Shown: positions 35,039-45,404, counted from the stretch's first letter. The stretch is 64,000 nucleotides of DNA from JAUIAS01 sp030425395 (GCA_043553855.1 CP121336.1:1426001-1490000); one strand, 5' to 3'. Made by a program: numbers and translations. The notes: generated from the sequence alone by a model not told the origin.

Positions 35039-36228
35039 TCCTGTTCCTCCACTTCGATTTTCCTGAACGGACCATAATCCGTCAGGATTTCGATTTCTTC
35101 CTCGATCGCCGCGCGTTCTGCGTCAAGATATCGCCCGACAGCGTCGGCAAAACCCCGGTCACCGATCCAGTGCAAGCTGTGCGTCTGCGCCGGCATATAG
35201 CCGCGTGCCAGTTTATGCTGACCCTGTGCGCCTGCCTCTACCCGTGTCAAGTCGTTGGCGATGGCAAAGTCTATTGCGCGATAATAGCACAATTCAAAGT
35301 GCAAACATGGATAATGCCGGATGCACCCCCAATAACGGCCGAACAGAACGTCCCGGCCAATCAGGTTCATGGCCCCGGCAATGTAGCCGCTTGCGTCCCG
35401 CGCCATCACCAAAAGGATATCGTCACGCAGATGCTGCTGCGCCTCGTCAAAGAAGGCGCGGGTCAAGTAGGGTGTGCCCCATTTGCGTGCGCCCGTATCC
35501 TGATAGAACTGCCAGAAATGATCCCAATGCTCGGGCTGGATTGCATCGCCGGTCAGTTCTTCGATCATCAGGCCTGCACCGTTTGCCTCGGCACGTTCCT
35601 TGCGGATATTCTTGCGCTTTCTTGATGACAACTGGCTCAGGAACCCATCGAAATCCGCATAGCGGTCGTTGTGCCAGTGAAATTGCTGGGTGGTGCGGTG
35701 CATCATGCCGATATCCTGCGCGGCCTGAGCTTCGTCTTCGGTGCAAAAGGTGACGTGAACCGAAGAAATCCCGTTGCTTGCTGCCAACTGCGCGGCTCCC
35801 TGCGCAATAGCGCGCCGCCCAAGATCCGTAAACTCGGGCCGGGTCAGGAAACGTCGGCCAGTAGCGGGCGTGTGGGGCACCGCAATCTGAAGCTTCGGAT
35901 AATACCGCCCGCCAGCATTTTCATAGGCATGTGCCCAGTTGTGATCAAAGATATATTCGCCCTGAGAATGGGACTTGAGATACATCGGCGCGACTGCGAT
36001 CAGCAGATCACCGGCCCACGCACCAAGGTATTGCGGCCTCCAACCGGTGCCGTCACCCACGGACCCGCTGACTTCCAACGCGCGCAGAAACCGATAGGTC
36101 GTAAATGGATCAACAGGGCGCGTGCCATCTGCGGCCTCGGGGCAAGCGCAGGCGTCCCATTGCTCCTGCGGAATTTCAGCAAGCGACGCATAGACGCGAA
36201 TATCGACTTCGGTTTCCTGCACTGTCAT
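35035..36228 (-). CDS. GNAT/FemAB-like N-acyltransferase (COG3146 type)
   Basis: The 397-residue protein belongs to the peptidogalycan biosynthesis/recognition family with an acyl-CoA N-acyltransferase fold. Recognisable segments are EYIFDHNWAHAYENAG, YYPKLQIAVPHTP, SSRKRKNIRKERAEA and EAGAQGQHKLARGYMPAQTHSLHW. The biochemical role is not established in the family. ATG 36228 gives the usual N-terminus (VQETEVDIRVYASLAEI); a TTG at 36291 would overlap the upstream gene. It is third in a RidA-GDPD-acyltransferase-phhB run. Confidence 0.83.
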   Translation of the reverse strand: MTVQETEVDIRVYASLAEIPQEQWDACACPEAADGTRPVDPFTTYRFLRALEVSGSVGDGTGWRPQYLGAWAGDLLIAVAPMYLKSHSQGEYIFDHNWAHAYENAGGRYYPKLQIAVPHTPATGRRFLTRPEFTDLGRRAIAQGAAQLAASNGISSVHVTFCTEDEAQAAQDIGMMHRTTQQFHWHNDRYADFDGFLSQLSSRKRKNIRKERAEANGAGLMIEELTGDAIQPEHWDHFWQFYQDTGARKWGTPYLTRAFFDEAQQHLRDDILLVMARDASGYIAGAMNLIGRDVLFGRYWGCIRHYPCLHFELCYYRAIDFAIANDLTRVEAGAQGQHKLARGYMPAQTHSLHWIGDRGFADAVGRYLDAERAAIEEEIEILTDYGPFRKIEVEEQE

Positions 36229-36287
36229 CCCCGGTTTGTCCAATATCCAGACCCGAACCCAGTTAGATGCGGCTTGACCGCTCGGGA

Positions 36288-37055
36288 TCAAGCGGGAAAT
36301 TCAGGAAGATAGCCTTCGAAAGTTATATTGGCGGCGACCTCGCGCGCTTTGTCCTCTTGCGCAGGCGACCGCACCGTCCAGCACAATATGGCGCAGCCCC
36401 TGTCGCGCAGCGCCGCCACACGGGGGCGGCCAAGATCGCTGGCTTCGTGGCTGATAAAACTGATATTCAGCCTGTCCGCATCCGGGATTTCGCGCAGTCT
36501 GTCGCAGGTAGCCGCCGTCAGCGGCCATTCGGAAACGACGTAGGCGCTTGTCGTCAAACCGATCGGCGTTTCTGGGGAAACCTTGGCAAAGGCCTCTACG
36601 CTATGCGGATTGAAGCTCATAACAGCCACCGGTCCGCCGTACCCGATCAGGTCGTGCGCGACGGCATTCTCGAGCGGGCCAACATCGCGGCCCATTGCTC
36701 CATCCTGGTCCTTGATCTCGATCAGCACGGGCACCTTGCCCCCTACCTGCGCCAGAACCTGCGCCAGCGACGGGATGCATTCCCCGGCCCCGCCCGCGAG
36801 CGGGATCGTAGATAGCTCCGACCATTCACGCAGGCGCACCGGCCCGCGTTCATCGGTCAAACGATCCAAGGCATAATCGTGAAAGACAACCGCAACCCCG
36901 TCTGCCGAAAGCTGCACGTCGATTTCGATCCCGTAGCCATGCGCCATCGCCGCAGCAATGGCCGAATGGCCGTTTTCCGGGCGGCCGGAGGCAACATCAT
37001 GCAAGGCGCGATGAGCCAACGGCCGCGTGCGAAACACATCTGGCAGAGGTATCAT
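36288..37055 (-). CDS. Glycerophosphodiester phosphodiesterase
   Basis: The 255-residue GDPD-fold enzyme hydrolyses glycerophosphodiesters to glycerol-3-phosphate and an alcohol. It has the catalytic HRALHD... GHSAIAAA start (a His before PENGHSAI), the metal-binding EIDVQLSADGVAVVFHDYAL (E and D ligands, HD pair) and IEIKDQDG. The catalytic HRG motif appears here as HRAL, an unusual Gly-to-Ala. No signal peptide is seen, so it is cytosolic. Its ATG overlaps the RidA stop. Confidence 0.88.
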   Translation of the reverse strand: MIPLPDVFRTRPLAHRALHDVASGRPENGHSAIAAAMAHGYGIEIDVQLSADGVAVVFHDYALDRLTDERGPVRLREWSELSTIPLAGGAGECIPSLAQVLAQVGGKVPVLIEIKDQDGAMGRDVGPLENAVAHDLIGYGGPVAVMSFNPHSVEAFAKVSPETPIGLTTSAYVVSEWPLTAATCDRLREIPDADRLNISFISHEASDLGRPRVAALRDRGCAILCWTVRSPAQEDKAREVAANITFEGYLPEFPA

Positions 37056-37510
37056 CTGATCTCAAAGATGCCTTCGATCTCCACCGCCACACCAAATGGC
37101 AAGGATGCTGCCGACACCGCAGACCGGGAATGCCGCCCCGCATCGCCCAACACTTCGGCCAGGAAATCCGAAGCCCCGTTGATAACTTTGGGCTGATCGC
37201 CAAAATCCTGGGTCGAGTTCACGAACCCGGTCAGCTTGATCACCCGCACCAACCGCGAAAGATCGCCCTCACAGGCCGCCTTGACCTGCGCCAGCAGGCT
37301 GATGGCACAACTGCGCGCGGCGGCGGCGCCATCTTCGACCCCCATTGTATCACCCAGCTTTCCAACGATGAATCCATCCGGCCCCATGGAAACCTGACCC
37401 GAGACATAAAGCGTGTCGCCAACGCGAACAAAGGGAACGTAATTGGCCGCAGGGGCTGGGGCATCGGGAAGAGTGACACCCATTTGGGCAAGGCGGTCTT
37501 CTACGGTCAT
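37052..37510 (-). CDS. RidA family protein (YjgF/Atu-type)
   Basis: The 152-residue protein has the RidA fold segments LYVSGQVSMGPDG, EDGAAAARSCAISLLAQV and the C-terminal SRSAVSAASLPFGVAVEIEGIFEI, quoted as SAASLPFGVAVEIE. Classical RidA deaminates reactive enamines through an Arg in an R(S/A)x(V/I) motif, and the corresponding arginine is in SRSAVS. ATG 37510 is used; the longer reading frame upstream lacks support. It heads the four-gene run and is divergent from mlaA. Confidence 0.88.
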   Translation of the reverse strand: MTVEDRLAQMGVTLPDAPAPAANYVPFVRVGDTLYVSGQVSMGPDGFIVGKLGDTMGVEDGAAAARSCAISLLAQVKAACEGDLSRLVRVIKLTGFVNSTQDFGDQPKVINGASDFLAEVLGDAGRHSRSAVSAASLPFGVAVEIEGIFEIR

Positions 37511-37752
37511 ATCAAGCGATCTCCTGCGCTTAGAGGTTCTGCGCGTGACGCTACCCGCCGGAGTGTTTGTGCGAAAGTCAAAATCCAACCCTCTCCAAAA
37601 CAAACCGTCTGCACATGCGCCTCATGGCAACACACCCAAAATTTTTTTTGTCCTTTGGCTGGTCGTGTTTTCAATTCGGGGCAAATAAGGCATGGAACGC
37701 CTTATATTCTCATGCTCGCCATCTAAAAGTTGTCTGCACCGAAAGCCAATTT

Positions 37753-38523
37753 ATGCCACTTTCCAGTAACACGAAAACGGTTTCAAAACTTGCGGCAGCC
37801 GCTGCACTGATCCTGACGCTTGGGGCCTGTTCAAATCCCGATACCGCAATGACCCGCGGCGATCAGGTCTGGGATCCCTACGAACAGGGCAACCGCAAGG
37901 TTCACGCATTCAACCGTGGGCTGGACCGTGCAATCATACGCCCCACTTCTCGAGGATATTCAAGCATCCTGCCCGATGAGATCGAAGACAGCATCGGCAA
38001 TGTTGCCGAAAACCTCGCGATGCCCGGTGTCTTTGTGAATGCTATCCTGCAGGGCGATCTGCGGACCGCCGGTCTGGCCACAACGCGATTTCTGGTGAAC
38101 TCCACCCTTGGGATGGGCGGGATGTTCGATGTCGCGTCTGATTTCCAGGTCGAAGAAGCTGACACCGATTTCGGAGAAACACTGCACGTCTGGGGTGTGG
38201 GCGAAGGCGCCTATATCGAACTGCCGTTGTTGGGACCCGCAACAGGAAGGGATACGGCTGGGAAAATCGTCGATCTCTTCACCAATCCTCTAAGCTATAC
38301 GCTGCCCAGCCCCGAGAAAACCTATGGCACGGTGGCATCCGTCGCTTCACGTCTGAGTGATCGGGGAAGGTATTCCGACACGATCGACTCTATCCTGTAT
38401 GAAAGTGCCGATAGTTACGCGCAGGCCCGCCTGATTTATCTTCAGAATCGCCGGTTCGAACTTGGGCAAAGCAACCAAAGCGCAGAGATTGATCCCTTTG
38501 CGCTGGATACGGAGGGGTTTTGA
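37753..38523 (+). CDS. mlaA: MlaA/VacJ family lipoprotein
   Basis: The 256-residue outer-membrane lipoprotein has a signal peptide with lipobox LTLGAC (Cys near 27). The MlaA core covers PYEQGNRKVHAFNRGLDRAI, quoted as DPYEQGNRKVHAFN, NVAENLAMPGVFVNAILQG, FLVNSTLGMGGMFDVA and LPLLGPATGRDT. It extracts mislocalised phospholipids from the outer leaflet. ATG 37753 sits directly before the signal peptide; a long upstream in-frame extension has no membrane-lipoprotein logic. mlaC follows after one base. Confidence 0.92.
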   Translation: MPLSSNTKTVSKLAAAAALILTLGACSNPDTAMTRGDQVWDPYEQGNRKVHAFNRGLDRAIIRPTSRGYSSILPDEIEDSIGNVAENLAMPGVFVNAILQGDLRTAGLATTRFLVNSTLGMGGMFDVASDFQVEEADTDFGETLHVWGVGEGAYIELPLLGPATGRDTAGKIVDLFTNPLSYTLPSPEKTYGTVASVASRLSDRGRYSDTIDSILYESADSYAQARLIYLQNRRFELGQSNQSAEIDPFALDTEGF

Positions 38524-38524
38524 T

Positions 38525-39109
38525 ATGGAACGTCGTGTTTTTCTCGCCGGCCTCGGGGCGATGGGCATTGCGCCGGGCACCGCCTGGGCGCTTGACAAGA
38601 ACTCAGCCGAACGGCTGATCAACGCACTGGTATCGGACATCAACCGGGTGATTGCATCGGGCAAATCCGAAGGCGCGATGTTCCGCGAATTTGAGCGCAT
38701 CTTCAAGAAATACAGCGATACTTCGTATATTGCGGCCTATGCCATGGGCGTGGACGCGCGCCGCGCCAGTGCCGCCCAAAAACGCTCTTTTTCGCAAGCT
38801 TTCCAGAAATATGTATCGCACAAATACGGTAGCCGGTTCCGGGAATTCATAGGCGGTCGCCTTGAAGTGACCGGCGTCAGCAAGGTGAAGAACTGGTATG
38901 AGGTCTCAACTGTTGCCTATCTGCGAGGAGAGTCGCCGTTTGAGGTAACGTTCCTTGTGTCGGATCGGTCCGGGCAGGATCTTTTCTTCAATATGTACAT
39001 CGAAGGCGTGAACCTGCTTTTGACCGAACGAACCGAAATCGGCGCGATGATCGACCGGAACGGCGGAAATCTGGACAAGATGATTGCCGATCTCCAAGCG
39101 ATCACCTGA
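38525..39109 (+). CDS. mlaC: MlaC/Ttg2D family phospholipid-binding protein
   Basis: The 194-residue periplasmic protein has a signal sequence MERRVFLAGLGAMG...GTAWA and the Tol_Tol_Ttg2 fold, with FREFERIFKKYSDTSYIAAYAMG, RSFSQAFQKYVSHKYGSRF and the C-terminal NLLLTERTEIGAMIDRNGGNLDKMIADL; each is cited only in part. It would ferry phospholipid between MlaA and an inner-membrane MlaFEDB complex, whose genes are not in this window. It starts at the overlap region of the mlaA stop (TGATATG). Confidence 0.9.
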   Translation: MERRVFLAGLGAMGIAPGTAWALDKNSAERLINALVSDINRVIASGKSEGAMFREFERIFKKYSDTSYIAAYAMGVDARRASAAQKRSFSQAFQKYVSHKYGSRFREFIGGRLEVTGVSKVKNWYEVSTVAYLRGESPFEVTFLVSDRSGQDLFFNMYIEGVNLLLTERTEIGAMIDRNGGNLDKMIADLQAIT

Positions 39110-39113
39110 CCAA

Positions 39114-41279
39114 TCACCGGCTTGCGCCGCCCGCCTGCGGCGCTCCGGATCCACCGCCCAGTATATCCCTCAGAAGATTGTCAAGAAAGCTGCCCCCGCC
39201 CTGCCCTGCGCCGGGCGTGCGCTCTTGTGTGCGGCCCTCGGGTGTTTGCATCGTCAGCGGGCGCGCTGGCAGGCCTTCGTTCACGCGGAGCATCGTTTCG
39301 TGCCAGATTTCCGCGGGCAAACCGCCGCCGGTCACCCCCGTCAAAGGCGAGTTGTCGTCATACCCCATCCAGACACCTGCCACGTAGTCCGCCGTGAAAC
39401 CGATAAACCACGCATCCCGCGCGGCTTGTGTTGTGCCGGTTTTGCCTGCGGCCTGCCGATCGGGAAGCGCCGCCCGCCGCCCTGAACCTTCGGACACCAC
39501 CTTTTCCATCATCCAGATCAGCTTTTGCGCTGCGGCTTCTTGAATGACACGTTCGCCAATGCCGCCATCCTGACCCATGATCGGCTCTTCATCTCCCAAA
39601 AGGCGCAACTCGGTCATGCCGTATGGTTCCACGGAAGATCCTCCGTTCAAAATCCCAGCATAAGCGCCGGTCATCTCGATCAGGGTGCTTTCTGACACAC
39701 CAAGGGCGAGCGCCGGACCACTGGCCAGATCGCTTTGAATGCCGAACCCTTCGGCCACGCGGCGCACGTTTTCGCGTCCGACGCTCTCGGAAATCTTGAT
39801 CGCCGGAATGTTCAGTGAATCCTTCAGCGCCTGTGTCAGCGTGACCTTGCCGTAATACTTGTTGGTATAGTTGCTGGGGCACCATTCGCCCGACCCCGGT
39901 ATATCAAGGCAGAAGGGCGCGTCCTCGACGACGTCGTTCGGGGAATATCCCAGATCAAGAGCCGCGGCATATATGAACGGCTTGAAAGATGACCCGGTTT
40001 GGCGCAACGCTTGCGTCGCACGATTGAACGCGCCGGACACCTTGGTGCGCCGTCCCCCGACCATTGCGCGAACCGCGCCATCGGCTGACATAACGACAAT
40101 GGCGGCCTGCGCCTTGGACCCTTCACGAACCTTTTCCTCAAAGATATAGGCCATCGCCTCTTCAGCGGCTGTTTGCAGGCGTTGATCCAATGTGGTGCGA
40201 ATAATCACGTCTTCGGTCGTGTTCCGAGTAAAGAAGTCCGGCCCGCTTGAGACAACCCAATCCGCGAAATAGCCGCCCGCACGCGCCTCTGCCGCTTCGG
40301 ACAGACCGGCTGGATTCGCTTGTGCAAAATCCGCTTCGCTCTGGGTCAGATATCCCTGTTCCCGCATCAGCCGCACAATCGTGGCGGCGCGGTTCTGGCT
40401 GCGGCTCAGATCATTGGTTGGCGCAAAACGCGTAGGTGCCACCAGCAATCCAGCCAGCATCGCGGCCTCTGCCGGGCTGACTTCGGCGGCAGACTTTCCA
40501 AAATACCTCTGGCTTGCGGCTTCGAACCCGCGTGCGCCAGCGCCAAGGAATGCGCGATTCATATACACCGTCAGGATTTCATCCTTGGTATATTTAAGCT
40601 CCATCGCCATCGCATAGACGGCTTCCCTGGCCTTGCGCCACAGCGTGCCCCGCCGACAGTTTGCTTCATAATCGGCCTCGCTCAGACCCGCAGATGGATC
40701 ATAAGGTTCCCCCAGACACAAAAGCTTGGCCGTCTGCTGGGTGATGGTTGATCCGCCATGCCCGGACATAGGCCCCCGGCCTTCTGACAGGTTGATACGG
40801 ATGGCGCTGGCAATGCCGCGCGGGCTGATCCCGAAATGGCTATAAAATCGGCGGTCTTCGGTGGCCACGATTGCGTTGCGAAGATGCGGCGATACGGTCC
40901 GTGCCGTTACCACACCCCCGAATTGATCCCCGCGCCACGCGAAAACCTCGCCTTCGTGATCCAGCAAGGTGACAGACCCGCGCGCGCGTCCATCCAGCAA
41001 GGCATCCAGTGGCGGAAGCCCGGAATAGATATAGCCCACGGCCATTGCGAGGATCACCGCACAGATCAGCGATACCCGCCAAAACAGGGCCCAAACAAGG
41101 CGCAGGACAAACCGAACAAAACGCCGCGGCCATGTGCGAATGCCGCCACCCGTTGGCCGAGAAGGCTTGCGGCGCGCCGGATTGCGGGCTGGCTTACTGG
41201 CCACCGCCGGTTTTCTTTTGGCTTTCGGTTTGCGCTTGTCCGCGACAAGCGGGGGCCTGCGCCGTCGTGAATCAGTCAT
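39114..41279 (-). CDS. Class A penicillin-binding protein (PBP1A family)
   Basis: The 721-residue bifunctional cell-wall synthase begins with a basic, proline-rich cytoplasmic tail (about 1-48) and a membrane helix (about 62-85). The GT51 glycosyltransferase follows with EDRRFYSHFG and GGSTITQQTAK. The transpeptidase has SSFKP (SxxK), SLN (KDSLNIPAIK) and KTGTT. A glycine-rich C-terminus (GGGSGAPQAGG) ends it. It is convergent with mlaC, 4 bp apart, and divergent from glnK. Confidence 0.95.
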   Translation of the reverse strand: MTDSRRRRPPLVADKRKPKAKRKPAVASKPARNPARRKPSRPTGGGIRTWPRRFVRFVLRLVWALFWRVSLICAVILAMAVGYIYSGLPPLDALLDGRARGSVTLLDHEGEVFAWRGDQFGGVVTARTVSPHLRNAIVATEDRRFYSHFGISPRGIASAIRINLSEGRGPMSGHGGSTITQQTAKLLCLGEPYDPSAGLSEADYEANCRRGTLWRKAREAVYAMAMELKYTKDEILTVYMNRAFLGAGARGFEAASQRYFGKSAAEVSPAEAAMLAGLLVAPTRFAPTNDLSRSQNRAATIVRLMREQGYLTQSEADFAQANPAGLSEAAEARAGGYFADWVVSSGPDFFTRNTTEDVIIRTTLDQRLQTAAEEAMAYIFEEKVREGSKAQAAIVVMSADGAVRAMVGGRRTKVSGAFNRATQALRQTGSSFKPFIYAAALDLGYSPNDVVEDAPFCLDIPGSGEWCPSNYTNKYYGKVTLTQALKDSLNIPAIKISESVGRENVRRVAEGFGIQSDLASGPALALGVSESTLIEMTGAYAGILNGGSSVEPYGMTELRLLGDEEPIMGQDGGIGERVIQEAAAQKLIWMMEKVVSEGSGRRAALPDRQAAGKTGTTQAARDAWFIGFTADYVAGVWMGYDDNSPLTGVTGGGLPAEIWHETMLRVNEGLPARPLTMQTPEGRTQERTPGAGQGGGSFLDNLLRDILGGGSGAPQAGGASR

Positions 41280-41399
41280 CGGTTGCCTGCTCGCCTTGTT
41301 ATTGTGCCCATCTTACCGGTCGCACAGGCGATTGTTGAGGCGGGAAACCCCAAATCGCGCATTACTGATGTGACTAAAATTTGGGCATATTGCATTTAT

Positions 41400-41418
41400 T
41401 GCGCACTTTTTGTGCACA
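41400..41418. promoter_or_regulatory. Inverted repeat in the glnK promoter region
   Basis: GCAC-TTTTT-GTGC (41403-41415) sits within TGCGCACTTTTTGTGCACA, about 115 bp upstream of the glnK GTG. It resembles half-sites of NtrC but with a 5-base rather than the usual 7-base spacer, so the assignment is tentative. I found no sigma-54 GG-N10-GC pair nearby. Confidence 0.3.
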
Positions 41419-41526
41419 TTTCCGCAAATCGACCGCGCTTTCTGCGACGCAGCACTGCCATCCTCCGATCAGACCGGTTCTGGTGACATCAGTCGCAGGG
41501 AAACCTGCCAACTTAAGGGGACACTC

Positions 41527-41865
41527 GTGAAACTCATCATCGCAACAATAAAACCGTTCAAGCTGGAAGAAGTCCGCGAAGCGCTGACCGAATCCGGCGT
41601 TCGCGGAATGATGGTTACCGAAATCAAGGGTTTCGGCTCACAGTCAGGCCACACCGAGATCTACCGCGGTGCCGAATATGCCGTGAACTTCGTGCCGAAG
41701 ATCAAGCTTGAACTCGTGGTGCCTGCCGCGATGGCCGATCAGGTCGTCGATACCATCGCGAAAACAGCCAAGACCGGAAAAATCGGGGACGGCAAAATCT
41801 TCGTTCTCGACGTGCAGCAGGCCATCCGCGTGCGCACCGGCGAAACCAACGATGACGCGCTCTGA
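41527..41865 (+). CDS. glnK: PII nitrogen regulatory protein GlnK, GTG start
   Basis: The 112-residue PII protein has MKLIIATIKPFKLEEV, the T-loop with the uridylylation tyrosine in GAEYAVNFVPK (Y51), and GKIGDGKIFVLDV. It senses ATP/ADP and 2-oxoglutarate and plugs AmtB when nitrogen is plentiful. GTG 41527 follows TTAAGGGGACACTC. The pairing with amtB, 30 bp downstream, marks it as GlnK rather than GlnB. Confidence 0.95.
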   Translation: MKLIIATIKPFKLEEVREALTESGVRGMMVTEIKGFGSQSGHTEIYRGAEYAVNFVPKIKLELVVPAAMADQVVDTIAKTAKTGKIGDGKIFVLDVQQAIRVRTGETNDDAL

Positions 41866-41895
41866 GCGTCAAGAAAACCAGGGGAATACGGACAT

Positions 41896-43230
<1,335 letters not shown>

Positions 43231-43259
43231 TCGTCACAAGCCTTAGGCATATATAAGAC

Positions 43260-43288
43260 AAGCCCGGGCGTCCTCGCCCGGGCTTTTT
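43260..43288 (+). terminator. Rho-independent terminator of glnK-amtB
   Basis: A perfect 11-bp stem AAGCCCGGGCG/CGCCCGGGCTT with loop TCCT ends in five T residues, 30 bp after the amtB stop. Confidence 0.94.
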
Positions 43289-43317
43289 GCTTGGCCTAAC
43301 GCCTGGTTCAGAAACAA

Positions 43318-43344
43318 AAAGGGGCGGGGAAATCCCCGCCCTTT
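43318..43344 (-). terminator. Rho-independent terminator of the sseA-aminotransferase operon
   Basis: On the minus strand GGGCGGGGA pairs with TCCCCGCCC around a 2-base loop, followed by CTTTTTGTTTC. It lies 19 bp past the aminotransferase stop. The amtB terminator faces it. Confidence 0.88.
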
Positions 43345-43362
43345 GCTTGTATTTCAGTCAGA

Positions 43363-44547
43363 TCAGACGCCAACGTCGACAATCGCCTGCGCCAAAATCG
43401 GGATGGTTCTCGCATTGAGGCCCGCGATATTCATGCGGCTGTCACCCACCATATAGATGCCGTGATCGGCCCGCATCTTTTCAACAAGTTCAGGCGTCGT
43501 CCCAAGCCGCGAGAACATGCCGCGATGCTGTGCGAGAAAGGCGAACCTGTCGGAACCCGTCAGAGCCTGCAGCTCGGAGGCCAACTGCTGCCGGAGGCCC
43601 AGCATAGACAGGCGCACCTCTTCCAGTTCGGCGGCCCAATCTGCCCGCAGGGCTTGATCATTCAAAATCATTGTCACCACCCGCGCCCCGTGATCGGGCG
43701 GGAACGAATAATTCTGGCGGTTCAAAAACGCCAGCGTTCCTTGGTTCAGCCCGCGCGCGCCCTTGTCCGAGGACACCGCCATAAGCAGCCCTGCGCGCTC
43801 ACGGTAGATTCCAAAATTCTTGGAACAGCTTGCAGCGATCAGACATTCCGGCACCCCAGACGCGACCATGCGCGTGGCAATCGCATCCGCTTCAAGACCG
43901 TCACCGAACCCCTGATAGGCGATGTCGATCATCGGCAACGCGCCCTTGGCATTCAGCAGGTCAATCACCGCTTGCCATTCAACCGAATTCAGGTTCGCAC
44001 CGGTCGGATTATGGCAACACCCGTGCAAGAGAACGATGTCGCCCTTGGTGACCTGTTCAAGGTCAGCCATCATCCCACCAAAATCAACACCACGGGTTTC
44101 GTCATCGAAATACCGATAGCTGACCATTTCGATACCCAGATAGGCCAAGATCGAAATGTGGTTGGGCCAGGTCGGGTTTGAAACAAAGACCCGCGCTGCC
44201 GGATTGGCCATGCGGATCATTTCAAACGCCTGACGCACCGCACCGGTTCCCCCCGGCGTGGCAACAGACGCAACGCAATCGCGTTCCACCGCATCCCCGA
44301 GGATCAACGAGATCATTGCATCGGAATACGCGGGATCCCCCGCAAGGCCGACATAAGCCTTGCTGCTCTGCTCCTCCCAAAGCTGCCGTTCGGCCGCTTT
44401 GACCGCGCGCATTACCGGCGTGACACCATCGGCATTCTTGTAAACACCGACACCAAGGTCGATCTTGTCAGCGCGCGGATCGTCCTTGAACGCCTGCATA
44501 AGAGCAAGGATCTTGTCCGCCGGCTGGGGTTTGAGGGCTTCGAACAT
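43363..44547 (-). CDS. Aspartate/aromatic amino acid aminotransferase (class I)
   Basis: The 394-residue PLP enzyme has the Ia-subgroup features VGVYKNADGVTPVMRAV, PGGTGAVRQAF, HGCCHNPTGAN, the PLP lysine in SCSKNFGIYRERAG, and a C-terminal substrate arginine in MNIAGLN. It exchanges aspartate, glutamate and probably aromatic amino acids with oxoacids. ATG 44547 shares a base with the sseA stop (TAATG), so the two are coupled. It ends before a terminator. Confidence 0.93.
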   Translation of the reverse strand: MFEALKPQPADKILALMQAFKDDPRADKIDLGVGVYKNADGVTPVMRAVKAAERQLWEEQSSKAYVGLAGDPAYSDAMISLILGDAVERDCVASVATPGGTGAVRQAFEMIRMANPAARVFVSNPTWPNHISILAYLGIEMVSYRYFDDETRGVDFGGMMADLEQVTKGDIVLLHGCCHNPTGANLNSVEWQAVIDLLNAKGALPMIDIAYQGFGDGLEADAIATRMVASGVPECLIAASCSKNFGIYRERAGLLMAVSSDKGARGLNQGTLAFLNRQNYSFPPDHGARVVTMILNDQALRADWAAELEEVRLSMLGLRQQLASELQALTGSDRFAFLAQHRGMFSRLGTTPELVEKMRADHGIYMVGDSRMNIAGLNARTIPILAQAIVDVGV

Positions 44548-45404
44548 TACGCGTCTCCTGTCGCGACGGGCACCGTGGGGAACGCGCCCCATTCAGCCCA
44601 TGAACCATCATAAAGCGACCAATCCACCTTGCCCATGCGCTCAAGCGCCAGAGCCAGAATGGCAGCAGTGACACCCGACCCGCAGGTGGTGATTGCCGGT
44701 TTGGACAAATCAACGCCAGCGGCCTCAAAGACCGCGCGCAATTCGTCAACCGGCTTCATCGTTCCGTCATCATTCAGCAGCGTCGAAAACGGCACGTTGC
44801 GCGATCCCGGGATATGGCCCAGACGCAGCCCCTCGCGGGGTTCGGGTTCATCCCCGCGAAACCTGCCCGCGCTGCGCGCGTCGATAATCTCGTGATCCCG
44901 CAACTTGGACGCCGCCGACACTTGCGTCACATCCCGCACCAGCCGGTTTTGCACCCGCACCGTCATGTGGCGATCGCGCACGATCGGCTCCATATCCTCA
45001 ATGGGGCGGCCTTCGGATGTCCATTTTGGCAACCCGCCGTCCAGCACGGCAACATTCTCTTGGCCCATCAGTTTGAACAACCACCAGACCCGCGCTGCCG
45101 AATTCAGTCCTGCACCGTCATAGACAACCACCTGGTGACCATCGCCGATTCCCATGGCCCGCATCCGCGACATGAATTTTTCAACCGGTGGCACCATATG
45201 CGGCAGATCGGATCGCTGGTCCGAAATTTCGTCGATATCAAAGAAGCGCGCGCCGGGGATATGTGCGTCGTCATATTCGGCCCGTGGATCACGCCCGGCG
45301 GCGGGCAGATACCAAGACCCGTCAAGAATGCGCAGGTCCGGATCACCCAAATGCGCAGCAAGCCAGTCTGTGGAAACGAGAGTTCTGGGATCGTCTAGAG
45401 CCAT
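44547..45404 (-). CDS. sseA: 3-mercaptopyruvate sulfurtransferase
   Basis: The 285-residue two-domain rhodanese has ITTCGSGVTAAILA, with the active cysteine in the CGSGVT(A) loop that marks 3-mercaptopyruvate rather than thiosulfate specificity. The N-terminal domain has the CAT-like LDGSWYLPAAGRDP and VVVYDGAGLNSAARVWW. It produces pyruvate and a persulfide, and being next to an aminotransferase that can make 3-mercaptopyruvate from cysteine, the pair forms a plausible cysteine-degradation route. Confidence 0.93.
   Translation of the reverse strand: MALDDPRTLVSTDWLAAHLGDPDLRILDGSWYLPAAGRDPRAEYDDAHIPGARFFDIDEISDQRSDLPHMVPPVEKFMSRMRAMGIGDGHQVVVYDGAGLNSAARVWWLFKLMGQENVAVLDGGLPKWTSEGRPIEDMEPIVRDRHMTVRVQNRLVRDVTQVSAASKLRDHEIIDARSAGRFRGDEPEPREGLRLGHIPGSRNVPFSTLLNDDGTMKPVDELRAVFEAAGVDLSKPAITTCGSGVTAAILALALERMGKVDWSLYDGSWAEWGAFPTVPVATGDA

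Noticed and set aside
41280..41526. Sigma-54 promoter before glnK
   Set aside because: The GG and GC pairs present (near 41383-41402) are not 10 bases apart, so the -24/-12 rule is not met.
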